Of a stretch of 61,871 nucleotides of DNA, positions 17,862-27,548 are shown piece by piece. Below the pieces are notes generated by a model that saw only the letters and a program-made list of their open reading frames with translations, ran no database searches and had not been told where the DNA came from. How positions within the stretch are numbered: the stretch's first letter is position 1; the number at the start of each line of letters is the position of its first letter. Origin of the DNA: Secundilactobacillus oryzae JCM 18671 (lineage in GTDB: Bacteria > Bacillota > Bacilli > Lactobacillales > Lactobacillaceae); assembly GCF_000740055.1 (NCBI RefSeq), contig NZ_BBJM01000008.1, forward strand, positions 1 through 61,871. The letters run 5' to 3'. Made by a program: the position numbers and the translations under genes.

Positions 17862-18167
17862 TTGGAGTACGAGCAAATACAAAATGAGATTATTAAATTT
17901 AGGAATGATAGAGGCTGGGAGAAATATCATAATCTGAAAGACCTTGCCTTGTCTTTAAATTTAGAAGCTAGTGAAGTGCTTGAAGTTTTTCAATGGAAAG
18001 ATGAGTCGAAGCAACTCTCTTCCAAAGAACAGCGACACTTAGAGGATGAGCTGGCAGATACATTAATTTATGCTTTTTATATGTGTGAGAAGTTAAATGT
18101 GAATCCTTACGAAATTATTCGGAATAAGATGGATGAAAATCAAGGCAGAAAATGGAAATTTGATTGA
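17862..18167 (+). CDS. MazG-like nucleotide pyrophosphohydrolase
   Basis: 101 residues of the all-alpha NTP pyrophosphatase fold, DCTPP1/RS21-C6 branch: metal-binding LALSLNLEASEVLEVFQW (E-x-x-E) and EDELADTLIYAFYM (E-x-x-D). These enzymes hydrolyse (d)NTPs to monophosphates. The start is TTG at 17862, 9 nt after AGGAGGT; no ATG fits. It is the first gene of a tight three-gene set (31 nt to the next start), with the two following genes both carrying nuclease domains, so a nucleotide-depleting or nucleotide-sensing role in defence is plausible but inferred. Confidence 0.85.
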   Translation: MEYEQIQNEIIKFRNDRGWEKYHNLKDLALSLNLEASEVLEVFQWKDESKQLSSKEQRHLEDELADTLIYAFYMCEKLNVNPYEIIRNKMDENQGRKWKFD

Positions 18168-18198
18168 TGCATTTAATAGAGAAGGAAGGAGTATCTTT

Positions 18199-19959
18199 AT
18201 GAAAGGCCCAATTGTAGAAGAAGTGAAGTATGATCACAACGTCGTTAGCTCACTTAGCCATTCTCTGGAAGATAGTGATGAGAAACGAGAATTGATCATG
18301 GACTATCCCACAGATTATGTCATTTATTATTCAAAAAAGGGTAAAACAGCCAATACATATGAAGTTTACGTTGGTGAAACAAACAACATAGGGCGGCGAA
18401 CGTTGCAACATTTAGATGATGACCCAAGAGAAAGAAAAGATTGGGAAAGATTAGCAAACGTAGATGAGGTTAAGATGCTGGTGATAGGTCACGAGCATTT
18501 CAATAAATCGCTGACTTTAGATATCGAGAATCGCCTAATGCTTTATTTGAGTAGTGTGGATGCTGTTAAAAAATTAAATAATCGTCGTTCTAATAGTCAA
18601 AATAAATACTACACTAGTACTGAAATGGAGAAAATATTTACCAAACTTTGGAGAAAGCTAAATAAGCAAAATCAGGAATTATTTCCTTTAGAAAGTATTA
18701 TACGTGAGAAGGCAATCTTTAAAGCTTCTCCGTTTCATTCATTGACTAAGGAGCAATCTGTATCCCGTGAACGGATTATGGATAAAGTGAGTGAGGCATT
18801 AAAAGAAGAAAAAAGGGGCCAATTAATCTTTGTAGAAGGTGAAGCTGGTTCTGGAAAAACGGTTCTTCTGAGTAGTTTGTTTTACTTATTAAGCACCTTG
18901 GAAACTGACGTTAGCATGCGTAACTATTTATTAGTGAATCATGATCAGCAACTTAAGGTCTACCAAGAAATTGCAGTGAAGCTAGGTTTAACTAAGAAAG
19001 GCGATGGCGCAGTCAGCAAACCTACACATTTCATTAATACACATTCACCTAATGATCCAGTAGACGTTATTCTGGTAGATGAAGCTCATTTACTATGGAC
19101 TCAAGGAAAAATGTCTTATCGAGGGGAGAACCAACTTGTAGATTTGCTGAAACGAGCAAGAGTTGTAATAGTAATTTTCGACAAGCATCAGACCTTAACA
19201 ACCGAGGAATATTGGGAAGATTCTGAAATGGATGAATTACGGGAATCAGCTAAGCGGCAGAATAATCTAATTCAATTAAGAAATCAAATGCGAATGGACG
19301 CTGATCCAGAAACTGTAGAATGGGTAAAATCCATGGTTTACGATAGAAAACTAAGTAATATTCCCAAAGATTCACGCGGGTATGATTTGAAGATCATGAC
19401 TTCACCAGAGAATTTAGAAAACGAAATTAGAAAGCATGTCAGTGATAAAGAAATTAAAGAAAATGGATTATCTCGAATGCTTGCAACCTATGACTGGAAG
19501 TATATTCAACAGAAACATCCTGACAATGGCGATGAATACTGGAATGTCGAAATTGGTGATTGGAAGAAAGCCTGGAATTTACAGCTGAAGCAAAGTAAGG
19601 AAGAGAAACGAAACAATAAATCTCTATCATGGGCAGAGCAACCTCAGACGATTAACGAGGTTGGCTCAACTTATACTATCCAAGGCTTTGATTTGAATTA
19701 TAGTGGGGTCATTATTGGTCCATCAGTTAAATATCGGAACGGCAGAATTATTTATGATCCAGAAGCTAGTTTTAACAGTAAGGCAATTCAAAATCGGACA
19801 TTAAAAGATCATTCGAAAATTAAGGTTGCAGATGAACTATTAGCCAATGAACTGAACGTCTTGTTAACTCGTGGTATGAGAGGACTTTATATTTACGCCG
19901 TTGATGAAGAACTTCAAAGTAAATTACTGCAACTGCAAAAAGAAAAAGATTATCAGTAA
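18199..19959 (+). CDS. GIY-YIG nuclease fused to DUF2075 (SF1-helicase/Schlafen-like) NTPase
   Basis: 586 residues. The N-terminal domain (about 38-125) is GIY-YIG: VIYYSK, EVYVGETNNIGRR and the conserved Glu in LDIENRLMLYL. Then comes a P-loop module: Walker A GEAGSGKT (214-221), Walker B VDEAH (DEAH 294-297), a superfamily-1-like GSTYTIQGFDL (about 488-498) and LLTRGMRGLYIY resembling helicase motif VI. Such a protein would cut nucleic acid under ATP-driven translocation. ATG at 18199 follows AAGGAAGGAG; an upstream in-frame ATG overlapping mazG is less likely. It lies 17 nt before the EVE/DUF3883 gene. I know of no characterised homologue with this exact layout. Confidence 0.82.
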   Translation: MKGPIVEEVKYDHNVVSSLSHSLEDSDEKRELIMDYPTDYVIYYSKKGKTANTYEVYVGETNNIGRRTLQHLDDDPRERKDWERLANVDEVKMLVIGHEHFNKSLTLDIENRLMLYLSSVDAVKKLNNRRSNSQNKYYTSTEMEKIFTKLWRKLNKQNQELFPLESIIREKAIFKASPFHSLTKEQSVSRERIMDKVSEALKEEKRGQLIFVEGEAGSGKTVLLSSLFYLLSTLETDVSMRNYLLVNHDQQLKVYQEIAVKLGLTKKGDGAVSKPTHFINTHSPNDPVDVILVDEAHLLWTQGKMSYRGENQLVDLLKRARVVIVIFDKHQTLTTEEYWEDSEMDELRESAKRQNNLIQLRNQMRMDADPETVEWVKSMVYDRKLSNIPKDSRGYDLKIMTSPENLENEIRKHVSDKEIKENGLSRMLATYDWKYIQQKHPDNGDEYWNVEIGDWKKAWNLQLKQSKEEKRNNKSLSWAEQPQTINEVGSTYTIQGFDLNYSGVIIGPSVKYRNGRIIYDPEASFNSKAIQNRTLKDHSKIKVADELLANELNVLLTRGMRGLYIYAVDEELQSKLLQLQKEKDYQ

Positions 19960-19976
19960 TAGTTAGGGGGGAATGT

Positions 19977-20966
19977 ATGTCGAAATTCTATATCGTTTCA
20001 CAAAATCAGACAAAGAAGTTTGAGTCGGAAAGACAAATTATGTGGTCTCCTAAATTGGATGCTAATAATAAACACTATGGTCCGTATACATTGATGGGAG
20101 ACGTCCAGAAGGGCGATATTGTGTTTCATGTTTATAAAAAGGTTATATATGCAGTCAGCCGGGTAATAGTAGGATCGCATAGTGCACCCAAACCATCCGC
20201 ATTTTCTAATCAAACATGGAATGATGATGGTTGGGAAGTAAACTGCAGAATGCATGAAATACAAATCCCGTTTTCAAGCTTAAATGATTCTCAAATGAAC
20301 CAATTAAGCAGTATCTTTGCAAAAAACGGAACCTATAAGCAACGGTATTTGATGCAACTTTCCCAAACTCAAGGAGAAATGTTGCTGAAATTAATTACTG
20401 AGAAATCTGAAAATATTCTTATCGATTTACTGAGCACGGAGACTGACACACATGTTGTCTCCAAATTGGTATTAGAGATGAACTCGGGACGAAATTTGCG
20501 TGAGACTGAATCATATTATGCATTAACGAACTCTAAGAAAGTATTCCATGATAACAACGAAGTTAATAAACAAGTTGGATTAAGTGGAGAAGAATCTGTT
20601 CTAAAATACCTAAGAGAAAATGAAAAATATGCAGGTTATCAAATAAAACCAATTTCGAGTAATCTGGATGGAAGCAGTGGGAACGATAGTGCAGGATATG
20701 ATATAGAACTAGTTCATGAGAAAAGTGGTCATAAAATTTATATAGAAGTCAAAACTACCACTGGTAAAGATAGCCCATTTTTCATGTCTGCGAATGAAGT
20801 AGCTAAAATGAAATTAACTAAAAACTCCGATGTAGAAGATTATCAAATTTTTCGAGTATTTGAACTAGATGCAGTAGCGATCAGGCCTGCACGGCTTCGA
20901 ATTATAAAAGATGAGGATTTAAATAACCTGAAATTTGATGCTATAAATTATCGAGTTTCTTTATAG
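19977..20966 (+). CDS. EVE/PUA-like reader domain fused to a DUF3883 PD-(D/E)XK nuclease
   Basis: 329 residues. The N-terminal part (about 1-110, with YTLMGDVQKGDIVFHVYKKVIYAVSRV) resembles EVE/PUA-like folds, which bind modified bases. The C-terminal DUF3883 domain carries the nuclease triad Asp242, Glu257, Lys259 (GYDIEL ... YIEVKTT). The two-domain plan is that of modification-dependent endonucleases. AGGGGGGAA precedes ATG. It is the last gene of the MazG/GIY-YIG cassette; the next gene (butA) has its own promoter region and a higher GC content. The fold assignment of the N-terminus is by pattern only. Confidence 0.75.
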   Translation: MSKFYIVSQNQTKKFESERQIMWSPKLDANNKHYGPYTLMGDVQKGDIVFHVYKKVIYAVSRVIVGSHSAPKPSAFSNQTWNDDGWEVNCRMHEIQIPFSSLNDSQMNQLSSIFAKNGTYKQRYLMQLSQTQGEMLLKLITEKSENILIDLLSTETDTHVVSKLVLEMNSGRNLRETESYYALTNSKKVFHDNNEVNKQVGLSGEESVLKYLRENEKYAGYQIKPISSNLDGSSGNDSAGYDIELVHEKSGHKIYIEVKTTTGKDSPFFMSANEVAKMKLTKNSDVEDYQIFRVFELDAVAIRPARLRIIKDEDLNNLKFDAINYRVSL

Positions 20967-21059
20967 AGAAAAGTAGAATGATATTGTTTTACTTTTTTCA
21001 CTATGCCATAATGAAAGCGTTAATATTTATAAAAATTATCCTTCTAGGAGGCACACGTT

Positions 21060-21821
21060 ATGGCAAGAGTTGCAATTGTTACAGGTGGCGGACAAGGTAT
21101 TGGCGAAGGGATTGCAAAACAGCTTGCAGCAGATGGCTTAACGGTTGCAGTTGCTGATTTAAACAGGGTCAATGCCGAAAAAGTTGCTGCAGAACTTGGT
21201 GGAGAAGCTAAGGGTTACTTTGTCGATGTTTCAAAGAAGCAAGCCGTATTTGATTTAGTTGATCAAGTAGTGAAAGACTTCGGTCAACTCGATGTGATGG
21301 TCAATAATGCTGGAATTGCAGAAATTGGCGAAGTCATTGATGCCTCTGAAGAAGATATAAATAAGATTTTCCAAATTAACGTTAATGGTGATATTTATGG
21401 CATCCAGGCCGCGGCTACACAATTTAAGAAGCAGAGTAAGGGCGGTAAAATTATCAATGCTTGTTCTATTGCAGGACACGAAGGTTTTGAACTTTTGGGC
21501 ATTTACTCGGCAACCAAATTTGCGGTCCGTGGTTTAACGCAAGCAGCCGCGAAGGAATTAGCTAAGGATCAGATTACGGTCAATGCCTACTGCCCAGGGA
21601 TTGTGTTGACGCCAATGTGGGATCAAATTGATTCCGCAATGGCTAAAATATATGATGTTCCGCTAGGCGAAACCAAGCAAAAGTATATTGATGGCATTGC
21701 TTTAGGTCGTGGCGAACAACCAGCTGATGTTGCCAATTTAGTTTCCTTCCTTGCAGACAAGAAGTCAGATTACATTACCGGACAGTCAATCATGGTTGAC
21801 GGTGGTATTCAATACTCATAA
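21060..21821 (+). CDS. butA: Acetoin/diacetyl reductase (meso-2,3-butanediol dehydrogenase)
   Basis: A 253-residue SDR with TGGGQGIG, Asp at the end of beta-2 (VAVADL, NAD use), NNAGIAEIG, catalytic Ser-Tyr-Lys ([17 protein letters not shown]) and C-terminal [13 protein letters not shown], a close fit to ButA/BudC. It reduces diacetyl to acetoin and acetoin to 2,3-butanediol with NADH, a redox sink that also uses pyruvate from citrate. AGGAGGC precedes ATG. A terminator follows at once, so it is monocistronic. Confidence 0.9.
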   Translation: MARVAIVTGGGQGIGEGIAKQLAADGLTVAVADLNRVNAEKVAAELGGEAKGYFVDVSKKQAVFDLVDQVVKDFGQLDVMVNNAGIAEIGEVIDASEEDINKIFQINVNGDIYGIQAAATQFKKQSKGGKIINACSIAGHEGFELLGIYSATKFAVRGLTQAAAKELAKDQITVNAYCPGIVLTPMWDQIDSAMAKIYDVPLGETKQKYIDGIALGRGEQPADVANLVSFLADKKSDYITGQSIMVDGGIQYS

Positions 21822-21827
21822 ACAAGT

Positions 21828-21862
21828 AAAACCGGAATCCCCAAACAGGATTCCGGTTTTTT
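21828..21862. terminator. Bidirectional terminator between butA and pcp
   Basis: AAACCGGAATCC / GGATTCCGGTTTTTT hairpin with a 7-nt loop. Confidence 0.85.
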
Positions 21863-21873
21863 CGTCCAATTTT

Positions 21874-22521
21874 CTATGCAATTATTCCTTCCACACTCTC
21901 AACATCCTCCAAGCCATCTCTTCCCACTATCGCCTCAATGGCAGCCTGAATCCCTTTAACGTCATCTATCAAACTCAATGATGGCGTATTTGGTCGTGTC
22001 AGAACCTGTGTTGGTAGGAAGGGGATGTGCATGAAACCGGCTTTTAGAGTTGGAAATTCTTTATCGATCATGTATTGAACCTGGTACATGATGTGGTTGC
22101 AGACGTATGTTCCGGCGGTTGTTGAAACGCTGCTTGTCAAGCCTACACCACGAATTGCCTGCACCATTGCTTTTACTGGTAGTTGGGTGAAATAGGCGTT
22201 TTGACCATCCTCATGAATAGTTGCATTGATTGGCTGATAGCCCGCATTATCCGCAATTCGGCCGTCGTCAAAATTAATCGCCACTCGTTCAGGTGTGAGG
22301 CCAAAGCGACCACCGGCTTGGCCAATATTTAGGACATAGTCATGGTGTTCTTTTAAAATAGCGGCATGCACCACCTCGGCACATTTACCGAAGACAGTCG
22401 GGATTTCCAACTTCACAATTTCCGCACCCGCAATCATATCGGGCAGTAATTTAACTGCCTCAATTGAGGGATTAATGATGTCGGTGCCAAACGGATCAAA
22501 ACCGGTGACAAGAATTTTCAT
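21874..22521 (-). CDS. pcp: Pyrrolidone-carboxylate peptidase (pyroglutamyl-peptidase I)
   Basis: 215 residues, normal for family C15. The triad is visible: Glu in [11 protein letters not shown], Cys in [12 protein letters not shown], His in KAGFMHIPF. It removes N-terminal pyroglutamate from peptides in the cytosol. The ATG is preceded by GGAGGTC. Downstream of a broken brnQ on the same strand and near oligopeptide genes, it fits a peptide-scavenging neighbourhood. The C-terminal 15-20 residues ([14 protein letters not shown]) are extra and acidic. Confidence 0.92.
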   Translation of the reverse strand: MKILVTGFDPFGTDIINPSIEAVKLLPDMIAGAEIVKLEIPTVFGKCAEVVHAAILKEHHDYVLNIGQAGGRFGLTPERVAINFDDGRIADNAGYQPINATIHEDGQNAYFTQLPVKAMVQAIRGVGLTSSVSTTAGTYVCNHIMYQVQYMIDKEFPTLKAGFMHIPFLPTQVLTRPNTPSLSLIDDVKGIQAAIEAIVGRDGLEDVESVEGIIA

Positions 22522-22602
22522 GATGAATGACCTCCAATAGCCAACAAAGCATTTCTAATTATTTTATCATAATTGGCTATGAACCACTAAAGGCAACCTC
22601 AT

Positions 22603-23979
22603 TTATTCGCCTGCAGTCACCGCTTTGGTTTCACGGATGCGTTGCACCGCATAGATGCCAATCCCAATAACGAAACCGATGATGGCTGGGACAAGCCAGG
22701 CTAATCCTTGCGCAAAGAAGGGAAGATACTTGCTGTCCAGTTGGATCAAAGTTTGCACGAATGCTGATTTAGCGATGAATGCAGGGGCAGCATTAAGACC
22801 GTCGACAATCGAAGGTACAATGGTAAAAATAGTCGTCATGATGTACACAACTCGTGCCCGGTTAAAGAATGGGGAAGCCAACGAAAGCAAAATCAAGGTG
22901 ATACAGAGTGGGTAGATAAACATCAGGAACGGAACGGCGGCGTTGATGATGGTGGCAAACCCAAAGTTAGAAACTCCGAAAGAAATCACCGAAACGATCA
23001 CAACGTAAGTTTTATAGCCAAAACGTGGGAACATACTGCTGAAGGCCGTCGCAAATGAGGTGGTGACACCGATTGCAGTGGTCATGCAGGTAATGGTGGC
23101 CATGATGGCGAGAATGTACACGCCGGCATTTCCAAAGAAGTACTGGGTAATTTGACCAAGGGCAACGCCACCATCCGCAGCGACTTTAAAATGGCCTAGG
23201 CTAGTTGCGCCGATGTAGGCCAAACCGGCATACAGTACAGCCATCGCACTTGCGGCAATGACACCGGCTTTGATGGTCAAATGAGCAACCCTGGTCTCGT
23301 TTTTAACGCCAAAGACTTTGATTGCGGTGATAACGACTACGCCAAATTCAACGGAAGCGAGGGCATCCATAGTTTGGTAGCCTTGGATAATCCCGTTTGT
23401 CATGGCACCGTGACGCCAAGCGCCGGTTACGACTTGGCCGGCAGTAGATCCCATGGGTTTGAAGATGGCAACCAATAGCAGGATGACCACCATCTAGATG
23501 AACAATGGGTTGAGATAACGGCCAAGGTAGTCGGCAATCTTGTGGCGGTTAAGTGACAATAGCGTCACACACACGAAGAAGGCAGCTGAATAAATGAATA
23601 GCCACATAGGTGCCGATGCAGCGCTCACGTGAGTGGCAATCCCAAACTCAAAAGGGACGGTTGCGGTTCTTGGCGTTGCAAAGGCTGGACCAATCGCAAT
23701 GTACAGAATAACCGTAAAAATAAGGACATAGGTTTTGCCAATGGGTCGAGCGAGCTCAAACACCCCGCTCGTTCGCGTAATCGCGATAGCGGCAACACCT
23801 AATAATGGCAAAATCGTACCAGTAATAATAAAACCAATGATTGAACTTGCAAATGCGGAACCGGATTGTTGGCCAATTTGAACTGGGAACGTTAAGTTTG
23901 TGGCACCAAAATACATTCCGAATAACATTGAAGCCACCACAATCAATTCTTTCCACGTAAATTTGCGTGTTTGTTCCAT
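22603..23979 (-). pseudogene. brnQ: Branched-chain amino acid:cation symporter BrnQ interrupted by an amber codon
   Basis: LIVCS-family permease, about 458 codons in one continuous frame except for TAG at 23494-23496. The upstream part has MYFGATNLTFPVQIGQQSG; the part after TAG restarts MVVILLLVAIFKPMG and carries the rest of the helices. The amber falls at the junction RYLNPLFI*MVVILLL, within a membrane segment, so neither half should work alone. GAAGGAG precedes ATG at 23979. A T-box leader controls it. If Gln (CAG) was original, a single C-to-T change explains the loss. Confidence 0.88.
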
Positions 23980-24007
23980 CAATAACATCTCCTTCACAAC
24001 GAGAAAT

Positions 24008-24326
24008 AAAAAACGCCCTTCGGATTATAAAATCCAAAGGGCGTTTGCACGCGTTACCACCTTAATTTACAAGCCTCTCACGAAACCTGTCTTGCCATGT
24101 ACGAACCACAAAAAGCAGTTGATAAACTGGTACGATATTGGGTGCAACCATAATCATCTTAACGATGATTCCGCTCGTTAACATCTTTTTAAACTAGGAA
24201 ATGTGCTTTCGCAGCCCCAAGCACTTTCTGACAAGTCGCTAGTTTATACTCCATGAAAATTTCAACACGTGTTTCTCATCTCTATTTAATGTTACTCATC
24301 CTACTGGCAGACAAACTGATTGTCAA
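24008..24326 (-). promoter_or_regulatory. Promoter and T-box leader of brnQ
   Basis: Minus-strand TTGACA (24326-24321), 17 bp, TAGGAT (24303-24298). The RNA has a stem I base AAACTAG/CTAGTTT preceded by an AGTA loop-E element, a distal GTGCTT/AAGCAC hairpin, an AATCATC/GATGATT hairpin, the antiterminator core GGTGGTAACGCG (24062-24051) and a terminator around GGGCGTTTTTT. By position the specifier would be GAT or the overlapping ATG, neither expected for a branched-chain amino acid transporter, so I leave it unassigned. Confidence 0.85.
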
Positions 24327-24376
24327 ATGAATTTTGAAAAATGACTTTAAGGAAGTTGTAGAAAGAGGCTTAATCG

Positions 24377-26005
24377 CTATTTCAAATAAGCTCTCGTGTA
24401 ATCATTTTCGCCAACTGGGTGATATTCTACACCCTTTAGTTTTGGATTAACTAGGTGACTCTCTGTCATTGAGTAGAGTGGCACCAATGGCACTTCACTA
24501 TTCATGACCTGTTGGGCTTTCCGCATATCGGCCCAGTAAGCCTTGGTGTTAGTGGCATCCTTTTTAGCAGCGTTTGTCAAAGCAGTATCGAACGCTTTGC
24601 TGTTGTAACTACCGTAGTTTTGAGGGTTGGTCGATTGGTTGATGGAGAGGAAGTTGCTAGGATCACCGAAGTCGGCGAGCCAGAACAGGGTTTCCATGTC
24701 GAACTTACCTGATTCCACATCGCTAGATAAAGCTTTTTTAGGCAAACTTTCAACGTTAACCTTGGCGCCGTCTAGGTTTTCTTCAACGGTACTTTGGATG
24801 TATTGGTTCACATTTTTAGTGGCCGTATCCTGGTTACCGAGAAGTGAAAGGGTAACGCTAGATTTTCCAGTTTCCTTCAAGCCTTCAGCCCAAAGCTTTT
24901 TAGCTTTTTTAACGTTGTGAGTTTCAGCTGGTTGATTTTCTTCGGCGAAATCTTTACCAGTCGTTGGGTCAGTGGATAACCCTTTTGCGACAAACGTGTA
25001 GGCAGGTTCCGAGCCATCAGCTAGCACTTTCTTGGTCAGGGCTTTTCTATCAAGCACGAGGTTCAACGCCCGACGCAACTTCTTGTTGGAGAGGGTCTTA
25101 TTTTTAGCAACGTTCAAACGCGTGTAGTAGGTTCCGGCCTTCGTGACGTGACGTAAATTTTTGTTGGTTTGTAGGCCTTGTGCAGTAACACCAGTGATTT
25201 GGGCGTCATCCAGTTGGCCTTTGGTGAACATGTTGTGGGCGGTGTTTGGATCTTGAACCACTTTCATGTCGATTTCCTTCAAATGGATGGCCTTTTGGTT
25301 GTAGTAATGCTTGTTACGTAGGAACTTCCAGCTGTTGTTGCTACCGGTCCAACCTGTCACTTTAAACGGACCGTTGTAGACCATTTTGGCTGAAGTGGTA
25401 CCGTACTTGCTACCATATTTCTTAACCGCTGCCGTGTTTTGTGGGAAGAAGGCGGGTAAAATCATCATTTTGTTAAAGTATGGCATTGCATGGTCTAAGT
25501 CTACGCGTAGGGTGTGCTTGTCGACCGCGGTAACTCCTAAAGCCGTTTCGTCAGCTTTACCAGCACTGATTTTGTCGGCATTTTTAACGCCGGAGAAAAT
25601 GTAGTTATAACCGGAAGTTGATTTGTCAGAAACGGAGCGTTGCCATGATTTGACGAAATCTTGCGCAGTGACGTCATCACCGTTACTCCATTTAGCATTT
25701 TTTCGTAAATGGAAGGTGTAGGTTTTACCGTTGTTAGTCGGTTGAACTACCTTGGTAGCCATTGCAGGTGCTAACTTATTATTTTTATCCTGACGATAGA
25801 GGCCCTCCATACTGTTTTCCAAAGTGTTCCACTGAGTGAAGTCTGCAACGCTAGAGTTGTCTAGTGACAAGAGTTCGGTATTTTGCATTAGAGTGACCTT
25901 GTTGTGATTCGAATCGCTGTTGGCTTCTCCAGAACCGCAAGCGGCTAATGTTCCTGATAAGGTGAGCAGTGCTGCACCAAGTAATAATTTATGTGTGTTT
26001 TTCAT
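24377..26005 (-). CDS. oppA: Peptide ABC transporter substrate-binding lipoprotein (OppA family)
   Basis: 542 residues: lipobox TLAAC (Cys23), SBP_bac_5 signature KTYTFHLRKNAKWSNGDDVTAQDF, VYNGPFKVTGW and LWLADFGDPSNFL. It is a paralogue of the protein at 2043 and serves oligopeptide capture. It lies 45 nt downstream of the proline iminopeptidase under one isoleucine-type T-box. The last part of its gene and the downstream spacer are duplicated as a remnant at 27549-27640. The ATG follows GGGGGAGAC. Confidence 0.9.
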   Translation of the reverse strand: MKNTHKLLLGAALLTLSGTLAACGSGEANSDSNHNKVTLMQNTELLSLDNSSVADFTQWNTLENSMEGLYRQDKNNKLAPAMATKVVQPTNNGKTYTFHLRKNAKWSNGDDVTAQDFVKSWQRSVSDKSTSGYNYIFSGVKNADKISAGKADETALGVTAVDKHTLRVDLDHAMPYFNKMMILPAFFPQNTAAVKKYGSKYGTTSAKMVYNGPFKVTGWTGSNNSWKFLRNKHYYNQKAIHLKEIDMKVVQDPNTAHNMFTKGQLDDAQITGVTAQGLQTNKNLRHVTKAGTYYTRLNVAKNKTLSNKKLRRALNLVLDRKALTKKVLADGSEPAYTFVAKGLSTDPTTGKDFAEENQPAETHNVKKAKKLWAEGLKETGKSSVTLSLLGNQDTATKNVNQYIQSTVEENLDGAKVNVESLPKKALSSDVESGKFDMETLFWLADFGDPSNFLSINQSTNPQNYGSYNSKAFDTALTNAAKKDATNTKAYWADMRKAQQVMNSEVPLVPLYSMTESHLVNPKLKGVEYHPVGENDYTRAYLK

Positions 26006-26050
26006 ATGTGTCTCCCCCTAAATGATTAAAGCTATGTGCTATGAACTAAG

Positions 26051-26980
26051 TTAGAAATTGCCGGTTTCGACATCCGTGAGGAAAGTGCCGAGGTTATGGA
26101 AAAAGGCTTTGGGATTATCAACGCTGTGACAGTGACCACCGTCCGGAGTAAGAACTAATCGGGAATTTGGTAATTCGCGATTCATTCGCATTGCCGTATC
26201 GAGTGGCATCGTGTCGTGATCGCCAAATGTGAGGAGTGTCGGCGTCTTTACGTTTTTGAGGTCGCCACGCCGGTCCCAGCCGTTTAATTTACCGACCATG
26301 ACGAATTCATTATTGCCCTGGAAAGTGTTATAAACGGCGGTTGCCGTGGTATTAACCAAATGGTGAGGACCATTTTCAGGATGGCGCATTACGAAATTTC
26401 GGTTTAACTCATCGACCAGTGTTTGGTAATACGGATCGTCGAAACGCTCGTCGGCCTCGACTTGCTTCATGTAGGTAACTTGATCATCGGTCAGTGTGGT
26501 TTCGCGAAGGTGATTTATGTATGGGGTGTATTCGGTGATGCTATCGATCATGCTCATGACAACCAATCCCTTTAAATGTTCAGGGTGTCGCAACGCATAT
26601 TCTTGGGCTAATAAGCCGCCCCATGAATGGCCTAGCAGATAGAAATTCTCGAGGCCAAGTTGTTGCCGAACTTCTTCCAACTCACTCAGATAGTATTCCA
26701 AATCCAGATATTTTTGATTTTCGGGTAACGAGAAGTCGGGTTGGTCTGAGAAAAAGGAACCTAGCTGGTCGTACATGGAAACGCGAACGCCGTAGTTAGA
26801 TAGTTCCTCTGCAAAGTTTTCAAACTCAACATGGTTACTACCAGGACCACCATGAAGACAAAGTAGATTGATAGGTCCTTGACCAACGGTGCGTGAGAAA
26901 AGGTGGAATCCATTTGAAAGGGTTAGAATTTTTGTGCCTTCGTGCTGCTTAGTTACGACTTTAGTTGGATTTAATACCAA
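26051..26980 (-). CDS. pepI: Proline iminopeptidase-type alpha/beta hydrolase
   Basis: About 310 residues: oxyanion GGPGSNH, nucleophile elbow GHSWGG, later D in LTFGDHDTMP and H in GGHCHSVDN, the S33 peptidase arrangement. It releases N-terminal proline or related residues from peptides in the cytosol. TTG at 26980 lies 8 nt after GGAG; GTG at 26989 is in frame but overlaps that site. It is the first gene of the T-box operon with oppA, coupling peptide uptake with hydrolysis. PepI and PepR-like specificity cannot be separated by eye. Confidence 0.85.
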   Translation of the reverse strand: MVLNPTKVVTKQHEGTKILTLSNGFHLFSRTVGQGPINLLCLHGGPGSNHVEFENFAEELSNYGVRVSMYDQLGSFFSDQPDFSLPENQKYLDLEYYLSELEEVRQQLGLENFYLLGHSWGGLLAQEYALRHPEHLKGLVVMSMIDSITEYTPYINHLRETTLTDDQVTYMKQVEADERFDDPYYQTLVDELNRNFVMRHPENGPHHLVNTTATAVYNTFQGNNEFVMVGKLNGWDRRGDLKNVKTPTLLTFGDHDTMPLDTAMRMNRELPNSRLVLTPDGGHCHSVDNPKAFFHNLGTFLTDVETGNF

Positions 26981-27024
26981 ATTAATCACTCCAATGCTGT
27001 TTTTCTAATCTAATTCAAATAAAA

Positions 27025-27335
27025 ATGCCCTACAGGAAAAAATTCCTATAGGGCCTTTGTGGCGGTACCACCTATTACTTTCAATTAAAAATTGAACTCT
27101 CTTCGTCAATCAACGAATAACGCTGTAGTGGGCGTACCCATTAGGAACTCAATGATTCGCTCCTAACACTCAAAGATGATGTTCGGTCAGTCGCGCGACT
27201 CCTCCGTTTCAACCAAAGTCGGAGGTCTCTAAGAGTGCGGGACTGACGTACTGTTCTTATCAACGTGTAATTATTAAAATGAGATTAGATGTTTTTGTTA
27301 AATCACATCATAGGCTTTGAAGAACTGGTTGTCAA
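27025..27335 (-). promoter_or_regulatory. Promoter and T-box leader of pepI-oppA, probable tRNA-Ile (AUC) specifier
   Basis: Minus-strand TTGACA (27335-27330), 17 bp, TATGAT (27312-27307). Stem I: AAGA/TCTT below and GTCAGTC/GACTGAC above a specifier loop with AGTAC on the 5' side and CGAAC-ATC-A on the 3' side, matching the glyQS layout with ATC (Ile). The antiterminator core GGTGGTACCGCC (27072-27061) and a terminator GCCCTATAGGA / TCCTGTAGGGC follow. The promoter shares TTTGACA and its upstream bases with the brnQ promoter. Confidence 0.9.
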
Positions 27336-27393
27336 ATGAATTTTAAAAAATGAACTGTGACAAGTAATTTGAGGAAGAGTACCATTTTGTCTT

Positions 27394-27544
27394 CTTCGGT
27401 CCCCATGCGACCTACGCAGTGGGCACAATGCCAAGCCAAAAGGCGGTCTTACCATTGCTAGTTGGCCTAAGCGATAGGACTACCGCGAAGATTGCGAGTC
27501 CAAATCGCTAACGCCAATTTCACTGCTTGTCGCAAAGACCGAAG
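27394..27544. repeat. 151-bp palindromic MITE-like element with about 24-bp imperfect terminal inverted repeats
   Basis: The left end CTTCGGTCcccatGCGAC..CGCAGTG and the right end read inward, CTTCGGTCtttGCGAC..GCAGTG, are imperfect inverted repeats. The interior is non-coding. It sits inside the duplicated oppA 3' region (homology on both sides, 27325-27375 and 27549-27640). A related 45-bp form lies at 28351-28395. Confidence 0.7.
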
Positions 27545-27548
27545 TTTC

